Of a DNA stretch of 64,000 nt, positions 43,930 to 55,300 are shown piece by piece (within the stretch, counting starts at the first letter, position 1; each line of letters starts with the position of its first letter). A model generated the notes under the pieces. That model did not search any database. It had not been told where the DNA came from and saw only the letters and a list, made by a program, of their open reading frames with translations. The translations under genes and the position numbers were made by a program. This stretch comes from Euphorbia lathyris. Taxonomy: Eukaryota; Streptophyta; Magnoliopsida; Malpighiales; Euphorbiaceae. The stretch lies in the NCBI RefSeq assembly GCF_963576675.1, contig NC_088915.1:1183001-1247000 (forward strand). Reading direction: 5' to 3'.

Positions 43930-46900
43930 TTAATTACCAAGGCCAGCTGAAGCCATACATAGCTTCAGCTTCTCTAAGGTTACAACCTTAGTCAACATGT
44001 CTGCAGGATTCTCTGTGCCTGGAATCTTCATCAACTGCAATATCTTCCTGTCCAATAGATGCCGTATGTAGTGATACTTCAACTCTATGTGCTTTGTTCT
44101 TGAGTGAAAGGCGAGATTCTTTGCCAAATGAATGGCACTCTGACTGTCGCTGTACAGAATAGGATCCTTCTGCTCCTTTCCCAACTCACGCAAGAAATTC
44201 TGCAACCATACCATCTCCTTACTAGCCTCAGTCACTGCAACGTACTCAGCTTCTGCAATAGACAAAGCCACCACCTTCTGCAGCTTTGAAGCCCAAGAGA
44301 CAGTAGTACCACCCAATGTGAAGACATATCCGGTTGTACTTCTTCTCTTGTCAAGGTCACTAGATGCCAAATCTGCATCCACATATCCTGTCAACATAAC
44401 TTTCTTGCCCTCAAAACATAGGGCCTGTTCAGTGGTTCCCTTCAGGTATCTCAAAATCCACTTTACTGCTTCCCAATGCTTCTTACCAGGGTCTCCCATG
44501 AAACGACTAACAACTCCCACAACATGTGCAATATCCGGCCTTGTGCACACCATTGCATACATCAAGCTGCCAATTGCTGAGGCATATGGAGTTCTCTCCA
44601 TCTGGACTCGCTCTTCTCTACTCTTGGGTGAGTCATGTTTAGATAGCTTGAAATGGCTACCCAAAGGAACCGTAGCTGGCTTGGCATCTTGCATGCCGAA
44701 TCTAATCAAGACCTTCTTGATATACTCAGCTTGTGAGAGATACAACTTTCCAGCCTTCCTATCTCTTTCAATCCTCATGCCCAGAATCTGCTTAGCTTCT
44801 CCGAGATCTTTCATAGCAAACCGCTCAGATAACTGCTTCTTCAGTTTTCTCACTTCTCGAGCACTCGACCCTGCAATCAGCATATCATCAACATATAACA
44901 GTAAAATTATGTAGCCTTCATTCAATTTCCTGAAGTAACAACAATGATCAGCTTCACTCCTCACGAACTCAATTTCGTGCATGAAACCGTCAAATTTCTT
45001 GTACCACTGTCTTGGAGCTTGTTTCAGACCATACAAGCTCTTGTTCAACTTGCACACAAGCTCAGTGTTATCAGACTCATAGCCCTGAGGTTGCTTCATA
45101 TAGATGTCTTCATCTAAGTCCCCATGAAGAAATGCCGTTTTTACATCCATTTGCTGCAGCTCCAAATCTTCTGCAGCTACCATACTCAACACTAAACGAA
45201 TAGTAGTCAGCTTCACCACTGGAGTAAAAACGTCAGTATAATCTATGTCGTACCTCTGCTGAAAGCCTTTCACGACCAGCCTTGCCTTGTAGTGTTTGCT
45301 ACCATCAGCCTCTTCTTTGATCCTGAAAATCCACCTGTTTTGTAGAGCTTTCTTACCCTTTGGAAGCTCAACAAGTTCCCAGGTGCCATTGGTTATCAAG
45401 GAATCCATCTCATCATCTATTCCAAGCCTCCACTTGCTCGCATCCTCTCCACGGGATGCTTCCAAGTAGCTTTCTAGTTCACCACTATCTGTCAACAGCA
45501 TGTAGTTGCTTGTAGGCGTGTACCTGTCAGGTGCTCTACGCTCTCTAGTGGATCTGCGCAGTGTAACCGGTGGAGTTTGGGGTTCTTCTGCCTCCTCCAC
45601 CACTGCCTCCTCCACAACTGTCTCCTCCACAACTACCTCCTTGCTCCCACCAGAATTCGTGATGTCTAGGTCCACGACCTCTGGTCCTGCATCACCAGTA
45701 TCAGATGCGCCCAGACTATCCTTGTACATTATCTGCTCGTTGAAAACAACATCCCGACTGCAAATAATCTTCCTGTTCTGACTGTCCTAGAACCGATATC
45801 CGAAATCATCACCATCGTATACAATAAACGTGCACTTAATAGACTTCGCATCTAACTTACTTCTTTCAATGGGAGCAATGTGAACATATGAATCACATCC
45901 AAATACTCGTAGAAAGGATAGATTTACCTGTTTGCCACTCCAAGCCTCTTCAGGAATGCCACTCTCCAAGGGACTCGATGGCCCTCTGTTGATCAAGAAT
46001 GCTGCAGTGTTAACTGCTTCTGCCCAGAACGTCTTCGGAAGTCTGCACTTCAGCCTCATGCTTCTAGCACGCTCACACAGAGTTCTGTTCATTCGTTCTG
46101 CAACTCCGTTCTCCTGAGGAGTTCCTTTCAGAGTCTTCTCCATGCGAATTCCATTCTTAGCACAGAATTCCTTGAATTCCCTAAGCTCATACTCTCCACC
46201 ATTGTCAGACCTCAAGCACTTTACCTTCAAACCTGTCTCATTCTCAACCAGGGCCTTCCATTTTCGAAAGGAATCAAAAGCATCAGATTTCTTTCTCAGA
46301 AAATAGATCCACACTTTCCTAGTGGAGTCGTCAATGAGGGTCATGTAATACAAAGCTCCACCAAGAGATTTCACAGGTGTAGGACCCCATAGATCGCTGT
46401 GAACTAACTCCAACTTCTCTTTCTTCAAAGCTCTGCCACCCTTAGAGAAACTGACTCTTTTCTGCTTCCCAAAGATGCAATCCTCACACAGCCCAAGATC
46501 AGCAGATTTCAGACCCGGCAACAGACCCTTTGAACACAGCACTTTCATCCTCTTTTCACTCATGTGACCAAGACGACAGTGCCACAAATCTGCAATGACA
46601 TTCTCCCTCACGACATCAATGCTATTGAAAACATTGTCTGTTAAGTACAACAATCCAACCTTTTCACCACGGGCAACCACCATGGCTCCTTTGATCATTT
46701 TCCAAGCACCACCTGCAAAGATTACACAATAACCTTCATCATCCATTTGCCCAATTGACAACAGATTTCTCTTTAGGCCAGGAACATGCTTTACTCCAGA
46801 CAGCTTTATCACAGATCCGTTCGGAGATTTGATCGAAACATCTCACTTCCCTACAATCTCCAAAGGCTCATCATCAGCAAGATAAACCTTTCCGAATTTC

Positions 46901-47835
46901 CCAGGGGTATAGTTTTCCATCAAATCTGCACTACTACACGAATGAAATGAAGCTCCTGAGTCTAATACCCAAGACTCCAGAGGACTTCTTACACTCAATA
47001 CCAGGGCTTCTACTGCTGTTTCTGCAGTTGAATTACTCAGAATCAACGCATCACCAAAATCCTCACTGGCTGAATTCACTGACTTCTCCTTCTACTGTGC
47101 CTTACATTCACTCTTGTAATGACCATTCTCATTACAATTCCAGCACTTGATGTGGCTCTTGTCCTTCACAGGTTTCCCTCTCCCTTTGGACTTAGACCTT
47201 CCACGATTTTGCTTTGACCTACGATCTGACCTGCCCCGATTCTCTGCATTCAAGGCTGATCCAGATGTGGAACCTGACTCTTTCCTGCGAATCTCCTCGC
47301 TTATAATCAAGTCTCTGACATCATCAAACCTAAGTTTTTCTTTCCCTACTGAAGCACTTAGGGCAGTAACCGTGCCGCTCCAACTCTCTGGTAAAGAAGA
47401 TAACAGAATTAGGGCTAATACCTCTTCGTCAAAATCAATATTTACAGAACTTAATTGAGTGATTGTCATATTAAAATCATTCAGGTGCGTCGCCACTGCT
47501 ATATTCTCCGTCATCTGTAGATTAAACAGTCGCCGCATCAGATGAACTTTGTTTACCGCGGAAGGCTTCTCGTACAACGAACTCAAGATCTCCAACATCT
47601 CATTCGTGGTCTTTGCCTTCACCGTGTGATGCGCCACGTTTCTGGACAGCGACAGGCGAATCACGCTCATCGCTTTTCTCTCCAATAGCTTCCACTCTTC
47701 ATCATACATATCCTCCGGCTGCTCACCTAGGGGCTGGTACAGATCTTTACCGTACAGGTAATCCTCAATCTGCATCTTCCAGAAACCGAAATCCGAACCA
47801 TCGAATTTCTCCACAGGGGTTTTTCCATCTCCCAT
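43930..47835 (-). pseudogene. Copia 4 gag-pol, one frame with three nonsense codons
   Basis: All parts share one minus-strand frame from ATG 47835 (MGDGKTPVEKFDGSDFGFWK) to 43930. gag has knuckle CWNCNENGHYKSEC. Protease: WVLDSGASFH. Integrase: WHCRLGHMS...CEDCIFGKQK, with the triad in VHSDLWGP, LRSDNGGEY and [31 protein letters not shown] and YVDDMLIAG. RNase H: DADLAS, SIAEAEYVAV and SDSQSAIHLA, ending NPADMLTK. Stops: TAG at 47092-47094 after the knuckle, TGA at 46843-46845 after the protease, TAG at 45787-45789 before RT. All catalytic residues are kept, so decay is by point mutation only. Confidence 0.9.
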
Positions 47836-47848
47836 CGTAATTACCCTC

Positions 47849-47860
47849 GCTCTGATACCA
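47849..47860 (-). other. Primer-binding site of Copia 4
   Basis: Minus-strand TGGTATCAGAGC, two bases from the right LTR. Confidence 0.9.
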
Positions 47861-47862
47861 GT

Positions 47863-48153
47863 TGTTAGGAATAATTGAAATTACAATAAACGAAAAATAA
47901 GCAAACACACAAGAATTGTTAACCCAGTTCGCCACTCGATTAGAATGACTACGTCTGGGGCACTACCAAGCCCGGATATTTCACTATAATGAATGAGATG
48001 CGGATTACAGAGAAAGAGGTTACATATATACTCCTGAAACCCTAACCGTTTGGGGGCACTACCAAGCCAGGATATTTCACTATAGTTGGATCGCTGCAGT
48101 TGGGCTCATCGCTTCAGTTGGGCCTATATATATTAGTCTCCATAAGCCCAACA
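47863..48153 (-). repeat. 5' LTR of Copia 4 (right copy)
   Basis: Minus-strand start TGTTGGGCTTATGG; carries the same internal 32-bp direct repeat in slightly diverged form. Confidence 0.9.
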
Positions 48154-48298
48154 TATAGGATGTTGAGCGAAGCAAATTCAATCAATAAAATTGTTGCTTC
48201 AATTCTCTTTCCTTTCTTTCAATTTCTATACTAATATTTATTTATATTTTAAGATTAAATTAATTGCTTCCGCTAAATTAGTCGCAATACCTCCAACA
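48154..48298 (+). repeat. 3' LTR of Copia 3, right part
   Basis: Matches the end of the 5' LTR (TATAGGATGTTGAG...CTAAATTAGTCGCAATACCT) and ends CCAACA before AAATC. Confidence 0.9.
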
Positions 48299-48303
48299 AA
48301 ATC

Positions 48304-50480
48304 AAACTTGTTTCTCTCTTCATACTCTCTCGGCTGCGCATGGAATAAGATCACTGTTTTTTCTTTTGCTTTGGAGCTCCTCTCCTACTTACTGTTACTC
48401 TAACCCCCCAATATCTATATCTCTCTTCCATTTTCATTTTCTATTTCTTGTTATGTATTTTGATTTTTAAGCCATCTTTTTCTTCTTCTAGTTTCTGCTC
48501 CTTTACAACAACGTCAAAACACCAATAAACGCCAAAACAACAATAAGGAAATGCCAAGTAAACAGCATTAGTGGCAAATAGTCACCGCCACAAAGCTCAT
48601 GTAAGTATCTCCCTTTATTCTCATCACTTTCCTATTTTTCTTTTTCTTCTCTTGTTCATTCTCTCCTTCCAAACCATTTTCCTCCCTCAGGTAATCAATT
48701 TCAATTCTTCCTTTTTCATCCTTTTGATTTCTGATTCTAAATGCTATCTCTCTCTGCCCACTCTCTTTCTTTGATGATCGTTTGAGTTTTTATATTCGGA
48801 AACAATTATCTCGTTTTCTGAAGAAAGCTATTACTTTTGTCTTTTCCAAATTTTCCATTAACAGAACAGTTGTTGATTTTTTAATGTCTATTTATGTGTT
48901 TGTTGAACTGATTTTTTGCTCTATTTAATTGCTTGTCATGTATATTTAGCTGCAGCCCTTTTACTTTTGTTTGGTTGGTGAGAAAATTTCTTTATTTATT
49001 TAATTTTTCAGGTGTTTTTTTCTCCCAGAGCAGTAAGTTTTAGTATTCGCCTGGATAAAATTCAATTGATTTTAAATAGAGAAATTAATAAAGAGGAGAG
49101 AGATAAGAGAGACAAAGAAGATGAAAAATAAGAAATTAAAAAGAGACGGAAAAAAGAGTGTATTTGATTTTTATTTTTTATTTTGTGTTTTAATTATGAT
49201 AATTAGATAAAGGAAATCAAAGATCCCCATTATTGAAAGTTTCAAATCTTAAGAAAACTTCAAGAAGAAGATAATTATGTATTTGATAAAAATTAAATTG
49301 TTTACAAAAAAAAAAAGAGATGTATTTATATCATCTCAAAACCCTAAAAACAAATTACATGAAAGGATAAATTATATAACTAAAAGAAAAGGTAAAGATA
49401 GGGGTAAATTGGGATAAGGGTAAATGGGTGGTATGGTTGTAATTAGGGAGTGACAGAGTTGTAAATAGAAGGAAGCTGGAGTAAGGAGCAAGACTGGTCC
49501 AAAATGGTTTTTAAGTGATCCCAAGCAGAGCGCGGGAAAAGCCAAGCGGAACATGACTTAAGTCACGCGGAGCATTGGAAAAGTCAAGTGGGGGCATGGA
49601 TTGGCTGTTAATCCAATAAGTGTCACTTCCTCCAATTCACTCATACTCCACATGAATATACAAGAGAATAAAAAATGGGATAAATACCAAATTTAGTTCT
49701 AACGTTTTTGGTGAATAGCAGATTTAACCGTAACGTATATAATAGTCCAAATTTAATCCTAACATTTCAAAAAAAAAATACTTGATCCAAAAACTTCTGT
49801 AAAAAATCGGCTAGAAAGAAAATTAACTAGTTTGTATTCGTAAACAATAAACAGTTAAACTATGAACTGAAACAAATATTTTATTTTCTTAAACTAAAAA
49901 ATATTAACATAATCTTTTTAATCACTACACAAAATTAGTTTTATGTCCACACTATAACGGTAAAAAAAGACTTAAATTTCCTATGGTAGAAATTTAGCTC
50001 AATTTTATTTATTTATTTTTTTAAAACCATTCCATCATTTTTATTGATATTACTTAGAAGAAAAATAAAACTGATTAAATAACTTTTTTTAGCATTAATC
50101 ACCACCTCTAATTATAAATCTTCAAGTAAATTATTTTAATCTTTACTAGAGTTCTGTATTATATTAAGACTATAAAATAAAAAGTTGCTAAATTAAAATA
50201 GGAAATAATTTTATTATCTCTTCCTTTTTAATGTCTTAATGAAAATATATTTTTAAAGCTTGATATGTATATCAATTGCTTCTAAATTTATTCAAAAAGC
50301 ATAATTAGTTCCACAAACTTTTTTAATGTTCTAAATAGTCCCTTAAACTTGCTTAAATTGTATCTAATAGTCTTTTAAACTTGTTTAAAATGTTATTTTC
50401 ATTGTTACTAGAGATGTAAACGGGGCACGGTGAAGAATGCATTCTCCATCCCCGTTCCTCAATAGTCCGGAATTCCCCAT
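48304..50480. other. AT-rich spacer between elements, no gene seen
   Basis: CT-rich tracts at 48310-48780 look like leader sequence, but no coding frame can be supported. Inverted-repeat arm 49064-49210 pairs with 38526-38670. Near 49525-49600 a short imperfect tandem unit recurs (GCGCGGGAAAAGCCAAGCGG, then CACGCGGAGCATTGGAAAAG). The remainder is simple AT-rich sequence up to the Athila LTR. Confidence 0.5.
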
Positions 50481-50744
50481 TGTTAAGCCCAAAATATACC
50501 TAAAATATCATCAATAATTACATCAATATTGTTACGAATTTATGCTATTTATACCTATTTAGAATACTTTTACTCCCGAATATGTTTCTTTCATGCAAGG
50601 TACATAAATATTTGGTAAAATCCAAAAAGGAGTAAAAAGAGCTCAAAAATAGAAGAAAAGCCCTACAAAAGGAGTCGAAGACGACGAAAATTAATAACGC
50701 CAAGTCGAGGACACGAACGAGAGCCAAAGAAGTGAAAAATGCTC

Positions 50745-50786
50745 CGTGCCGCGACCGCGGCCCCCAATATTCACGGTCGCGACACG
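50745..50786. promoter_or_regulatory. GC palindrome module of the Athila LTR
   Basis: CGTGCCGCGACCG (50745-50757) and CGGTCGCGACACG (50774-50786) are reverse complements with one mismatch, 16 bases apart. Related modules lie at 57791-57835 and 59725-59769, and the 3' LTR copy at 63013-63054. It lies about 225 bp upstream of the TATA box. Confidence 0.75.
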
Positions 50787-50838
50787 CGTCCCTCAGCCTC
50801 TCCTTCCTTTCGTCCGAAGTACAAATTGTTGCTCCCCC

Positions 50839-50872
50839 ATTCTCGGTAGAGAATTTAATATTCTCGGTACGA
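50839..50872. promoter_or_regulatory. AT palindrome module of the Athila LTR
   Basis: ATTCTCGGTAGAGAATTTAA followed by TATTCTCGGTACG. GAGAAT and ATTCTC pair, and TTCTCGGTA is directly repeated. Related sequences stand upstream of both downstream genes. Confidence 0.7.
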
Positions 50873-51010
50873 GCAGGAGATTTTAGAAGCCTAGTTACAC
50901 ACTTTCGTTTTTGACGAAACGCGATCGTTCGGGTGGATAAAGACGTCCTTTCGCAGCAGACACGATCCTTCACAACGGACACGACACTTCAATCAAGACT
51001 CTTCAATATC

Positions 51011-51018
51011 TATAAATA
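51011..51018 (+). promoter_or_regulatory. TATA box of the Athila LTR
   Basis: TATAAATA; the same box in the 3' LTR is at 63279-63286. Confidence 0.65.
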
Positions 51019-51976
51019 AAGAGTTGATGGAGAGTTGAGATATAATGATATATGTGTAGAAGAAAGAGATTAGTGTAGAATTTATGCAGAAATTCCGAAT
51101 CAAGTGATTCAGAAGTTAGATTTCGATTCTGTTCAAAAGCAATATGATGTACACACATTGTTTACTAAATAATAACAAATTCAGTAACGTTTAGACATTG
51201 TTCCAGTTTAGTTTACATTTTGGTTGTAGACCGACTCAGTCTCTATTACGAAGATTCAACGAGAAGATTGAGTAGAGGATTCGCCCCTGAGCCTGACAAA
51301 CTCTAACGAAACCCAAGGAAAGGATTGACAACCCGTTCACTTGTACGTCGTTGAAGAATTCAATGCTCCATGTTCTCTGTAAACTTGTATCAATTTATAT
51401 TTCATCTAATAAAGTCCGTTCTATTCGATAGATCTTTATGCAGTACTTATGGTAACCAATCCACTAAAGTGACTGCTGGTGTTTTCATTAAAACGTATTT
51501 AATCCAAAATCTTTACAAGGAAACTTTATTGAACACTTAGGTAAATTATTATCTCGAAAGAGTTTTAATTTGATTAAGGGAAACTATCCCGAAAGGGTTT
51601 TGTCGCGTTCAAAGCCAATTAATTAGAGGTTCCGTCATTTATTTCATCTTTATAATTCGTACAAAGTTTAAAGTTGTTTTCTTTGCTTAATGCAAACAAA
51701 TATACTTGTTTACTTTTCTAAAAGTACTAAAACGTTCCTGTTTTGCAAATTCATTCTTAAATCAGATATTTTCTAACATCTTCATATTCTAATCTAATTC
51801 TTACTCTAGCAATTTCAAAACCAAAACCGATTAAACGATTTTCCATATTATAAACCTTAAAAGTAAATTTAACCGATTATAAATAAGTTTTGTTAAAAAA
51901 CGTTCCCTGTGGGATCGATATCTTTTATTACTACAAGCGTATACCGTGCACTTGCGGAAATCGCTCAACAAGTTTT

Positions 51977-51994
51977 TGGCGCCGTTGCCGGGGA
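51977..51994 (+). other. Primer-binding site, tRNA-Asp
   Basis: TGGCGCCGTTGCCGGGGA, the complement of the 3' end of plant tRNA-Asp, as in other Athila elements; six bases after the LTR end. Confidence 0.9.
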
Positions 51995-52310
51995 ACGCCA
52001 AAATTTTTGACAAAATTTTAAATTTTTCGTGTTTTATTACGAATCTAGGTTCATTCATACTTATTCAAACTTTTATATTTTTAATTATTTTCAATTACTA
52101 ACATATTTATTTATTTATTTTTCAAATTCTGTTTTGTAGGTAGTTTCTGTTCGTGCGAAATTTCAAGTTCATGCGCAGTTCTCGAAGTTCGGGCACGTCA
52201 CCAGATCCTATTGACCCAAAAATTGAAAGAACTCTTAAAAAGAACAAGAAAGAAAAGAAAAAGAAAAACCAAACCCCAATAAAAAAACTAAAATTACCGA
52301 GCCAGAAGTT
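51995..52310 (+). pseudogene. Athila leader and N-terminal gag segment in a different frame
   Basis: ATG 52171 opens MRSSRSSGTSPDPIDPKIER, which resembles the usual Athila gag start, in frame 1. The rest of gag-pol is in frame 0 and reads [16 protein letters not shown] at 52296 onward. The switch falls in A-runs (about 52245-52287, including seven A at 52281-52287). The true N-terminus therefore lies here, and the junction needs either an indel or ribosomal slippage. Confidence 0.6.
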
Positions 52311-55300
52311 ATGGCCACACTTATGGATTACGCTAGGCCAGGAGTGGCCGGTGTAACAAACAGTTTAGTTAGACCCCAAATTAATGCACATCATTTTGAA
52401 ATTAAGCCTGCGTTGCTTAATATGTTGCAAAATAATGTAACGTTTTACGGGTTACCTAATGAAAATCCTAATACCCATTTGACAAATTTCTTAGAAATTT
52501 GTGACACTTTAAAAATTACTGATGTAACTGCAGAAGCAATCAAACTTCGCCTTTTTCCTTTTACTTTGAAGGATCGAGCCAAAGAATGGTTAACTTCTAT
52601 GCCAGCCACATCAATTGAGACTTGGGAGCAATTAGCCCAAGCATTTTTATCAAAATTTTTCCCTTTAGCAAAAACCGCAAGAGTCATTAAAGAGTTAACA
52701 TCTTTTTCTCAAAATGATAGTGAAACTCTTTATGAGGCTTGGGAACATTTTAAAGAACTTCAACATTTATGCCCACACCACCAATTGCCCGCTGAACTTT
52801 TAATGCAAACATTTTATAATGGACTAAATCCTACAACTAGAGGTTCATTGGACACTATGTCTGGAGGGTTATTCATGAAGAAAACATCTGCCCAAGCAAG
52901 AGAACTTTTAGAGGAAATGGCAATCAACAGCAGTATGTGGCCCGCGGAACGTGGACACATACCAATAGTGAAACCATCATCCTCAACTACTTCATCAGTA
53001 AAAGGTATAGTGAATCTTGATCCAGTAGCGATGTTGCAAGCCCAATTTTCTGCCTTGTCGCACAAAATTGATAGGTTTATGGCACCGTGTGATCCTAATG
53101 GTCAACCAATCCAAACGGAAGTGGATTACGAAGGTATGAGTGAAATTGAACAGGTAAATTTTGTCCAAGGGCAAAACCAAAATAATAACCCTTATTCCAA
53201 CACATATAATCCTGGATGGAGAAATCATCCTAACTTTAACTGGAGAGACAATAATAATGTTAATGCTAATCAAAATCGTACTACTAATTATCAAAATCAA
53301 TCAAGAGATTCGATTAGCACTTTATCTTCTAAAATCGACAAATTCATTGATGCGATGAGCGGAAAAATAAGTAATCACGACGATGGTTTTAAACGGATCG
53401 AGAATAAATTCGATCAGCTTATTAAAAACCAATCATCTAGCATTCATAATCTGGAGATTCAAATTGGACAACTCGCTAAATCAATTCCATCCCGCAAAGA
53501 GGGAAGTCTTCCAAGCCATACGGATGAAAATCCGAAAGAGCATGTTAAGGCTATCACTCTTCGTTCAGGGAAAAACTACTTAGGCCCGGAAATGCCCGGA
53601 AATTCGACTTTACCTGGAACTGATTTACCGAAGCCCAAAGAAGATACATTAAAACAAAAAGATGCACCGATTGACTCTAGTACAAAAACTTTTGTACCCA
53701 AACCACCTTTTCCACACAAAGTCCGCAATAAGGACTATGACAAACAACTTTTAACATTTTTAGACAAACTTAAGAATTTGCATATTAATTTAACGTTTAT
53801 GGATGCAATTACGCAAATTCCCAATTATGGAAAATTCATCAAAGATTTAATTTCAAAGAAAATCAGTTGGGAAGGAATTTCATCCATTTCACTAACTGAA
53901 GATTGTAGTTCGATTGTGTCAAGCAATTTGCCCACGAAACTCAAAGATCCCAGATGTTTTACCATTCCATGTAAATTGGGCGATATAGAATTCCCAAGTT
54001 GTCTTTGTGATTTAGGAGCAAGTATTAACTTGATGCCATTATCTATTTTTAATAAGTTAGGCTTAGAAGAAGACATCAAACGTACCAATATGGTTTTACA
54101 ATTAGCGGATCAAACCACTAAAAGACCATATGGTATAATTGAGGATGGTTTAGTTAAAGTTGACAAATTTATTTTTCCTACCGATTTCGTTATTTTAGAT
54201 TTTGCTTATGACGTAAATTGTCCGCTAATCTTTGGTAGACCGTTCATGAACACGGGACGTGCTCTAGTTGATGTGTCGGAAGGGAAAGTAGTTTTAAGAA
54301 TAGGCGATGATAAGATTGAGTTTGATATGAATCAAGCGATGAAATATCCTATGGAAGATTTCGCTTGTATAAAACTTGATTTAATTGAAGAATGTGTAAA
54401 TGACATTGTTCAAAAAGAAGAAATAATAGAACCTATAATGAGTGAAGAACTAGAAGATAAGGACCCAGAACCTTTGATTCGAGAAGATGGACCAGTTCCG
54501 CCTTCAATTATAATTCCACCTAAATTAGAACTTAAAGAATTACCAAGTCATTTGAGGTACGCTTTCTTAGGCGAAGGTGATTCTCTACCTATTATTATCT
54601 CTAACAAATTAACACAAGTCCAAGAAGAGAAATTGAAAGAAGTTGTTAGAAATATGATAGGAAGTATGGGTTGGCAAATTTTAGACTTAAAAGGTATTAA
54701 TCCAAGTATTGTAATGCATAGAATTCACTTAGAAGAAGATAAGCCACCTAAAGCGGATAGGCAAAGACGCCTAAATACGAACATGAAAGAAGTAGTAAAA
54801 AATGAGATTACTAAACTTCTGGACAATGGAATTATCTACCCTATTTCGGATAGTGAATGGGTTAGTCCAATCCATTGTGTACCTAAAAAGGGAGGCATAA
54901 CAGTTGTAAGGAATGAAGAAGGTGAATTAATACCTACACGAACCACCACTGTTTGGAGGGTTTGTATAGATTATAGAAATCTAAATAAAGCAACTAGGAA
55001 AGATCATTTTCCACTTCCTTTCATTGATCAAATGATCGAAAGGATAGTTGGTCATGCTTTCTGTTGTTTTCTTGATGGTTACTCCGGATTCTTTCAAATA
55101 TGCATTTACCCGGATGACCAAGATAAAACAACCTTCACATGTCCTTACGGAACATTTGCATATAGAAGAATGTCCTTTGGTCTATGTAACGCACCTGCAA
55201 CATTTCAACGTTGTATGACTGCGATTTTTAATGATTTCATTGAAGATATCATGGAAGTTTTTATGGACGATTTTTCAGTTTATGGAGATTCTTTTGATTC

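Larger units (their letters stand above)
43584..48153 (-). mobile_element. Ty1/Copia retrotransposon 4, minus strand, nearly intact
   Basis: LTRs of 292 and 291 bp, TG...CA ends, a primer-binding site and a single gag-pol frame on the minus strand. The target duplication is TATAG with one mismatch. The LTRs differ by about 8 substitutions and one indel, close to 2.7 percent. Three nonsense codons interrupt the frame. Confidence 0.93.
38684..48298 (+). mobile_element. Ty1/Copia retrotransposon 3, decayed, with Copia 4 nested in its 3' LTR
   Basis: The 5' LTR is 38684-39156. The 3' LTR is split in two (43260-43583 and 48154-48298) by the nested element. A perfect 5-bp target duplication, AAATC, flanks the whole at 38679-38683 and 48299-48303. 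A Met-tRNA primer-binding site and a polypurine tract (CAAGGAGGGA, about 43250-43259) fit plus orientation. The coding region is broken by several frameshifts. Confidence 0.92.
50481..51970 (+). repeat. 5' LTR of Athila (1490 bp)
   Basis: TGTTAAGCCC to GCTCAACA. It holds the GC palindrome 50745-50786, the AT palindrome 50839-50872 and the TATA box 51011-51018. The minus-strand ORF inside it is mirrored in the 3' LTR and is not a gene. Confidence 0.9.

Noticed and set aside
50545..50982. 145-residue minus-strand ORF in the Athila LTR, mirrored at 62813-63250
   Set aside because: Its presence in both LTRs is explained by LTR duplication. Amino-acid changes are as frequent as expected without constraint, and it crosses palindromes.
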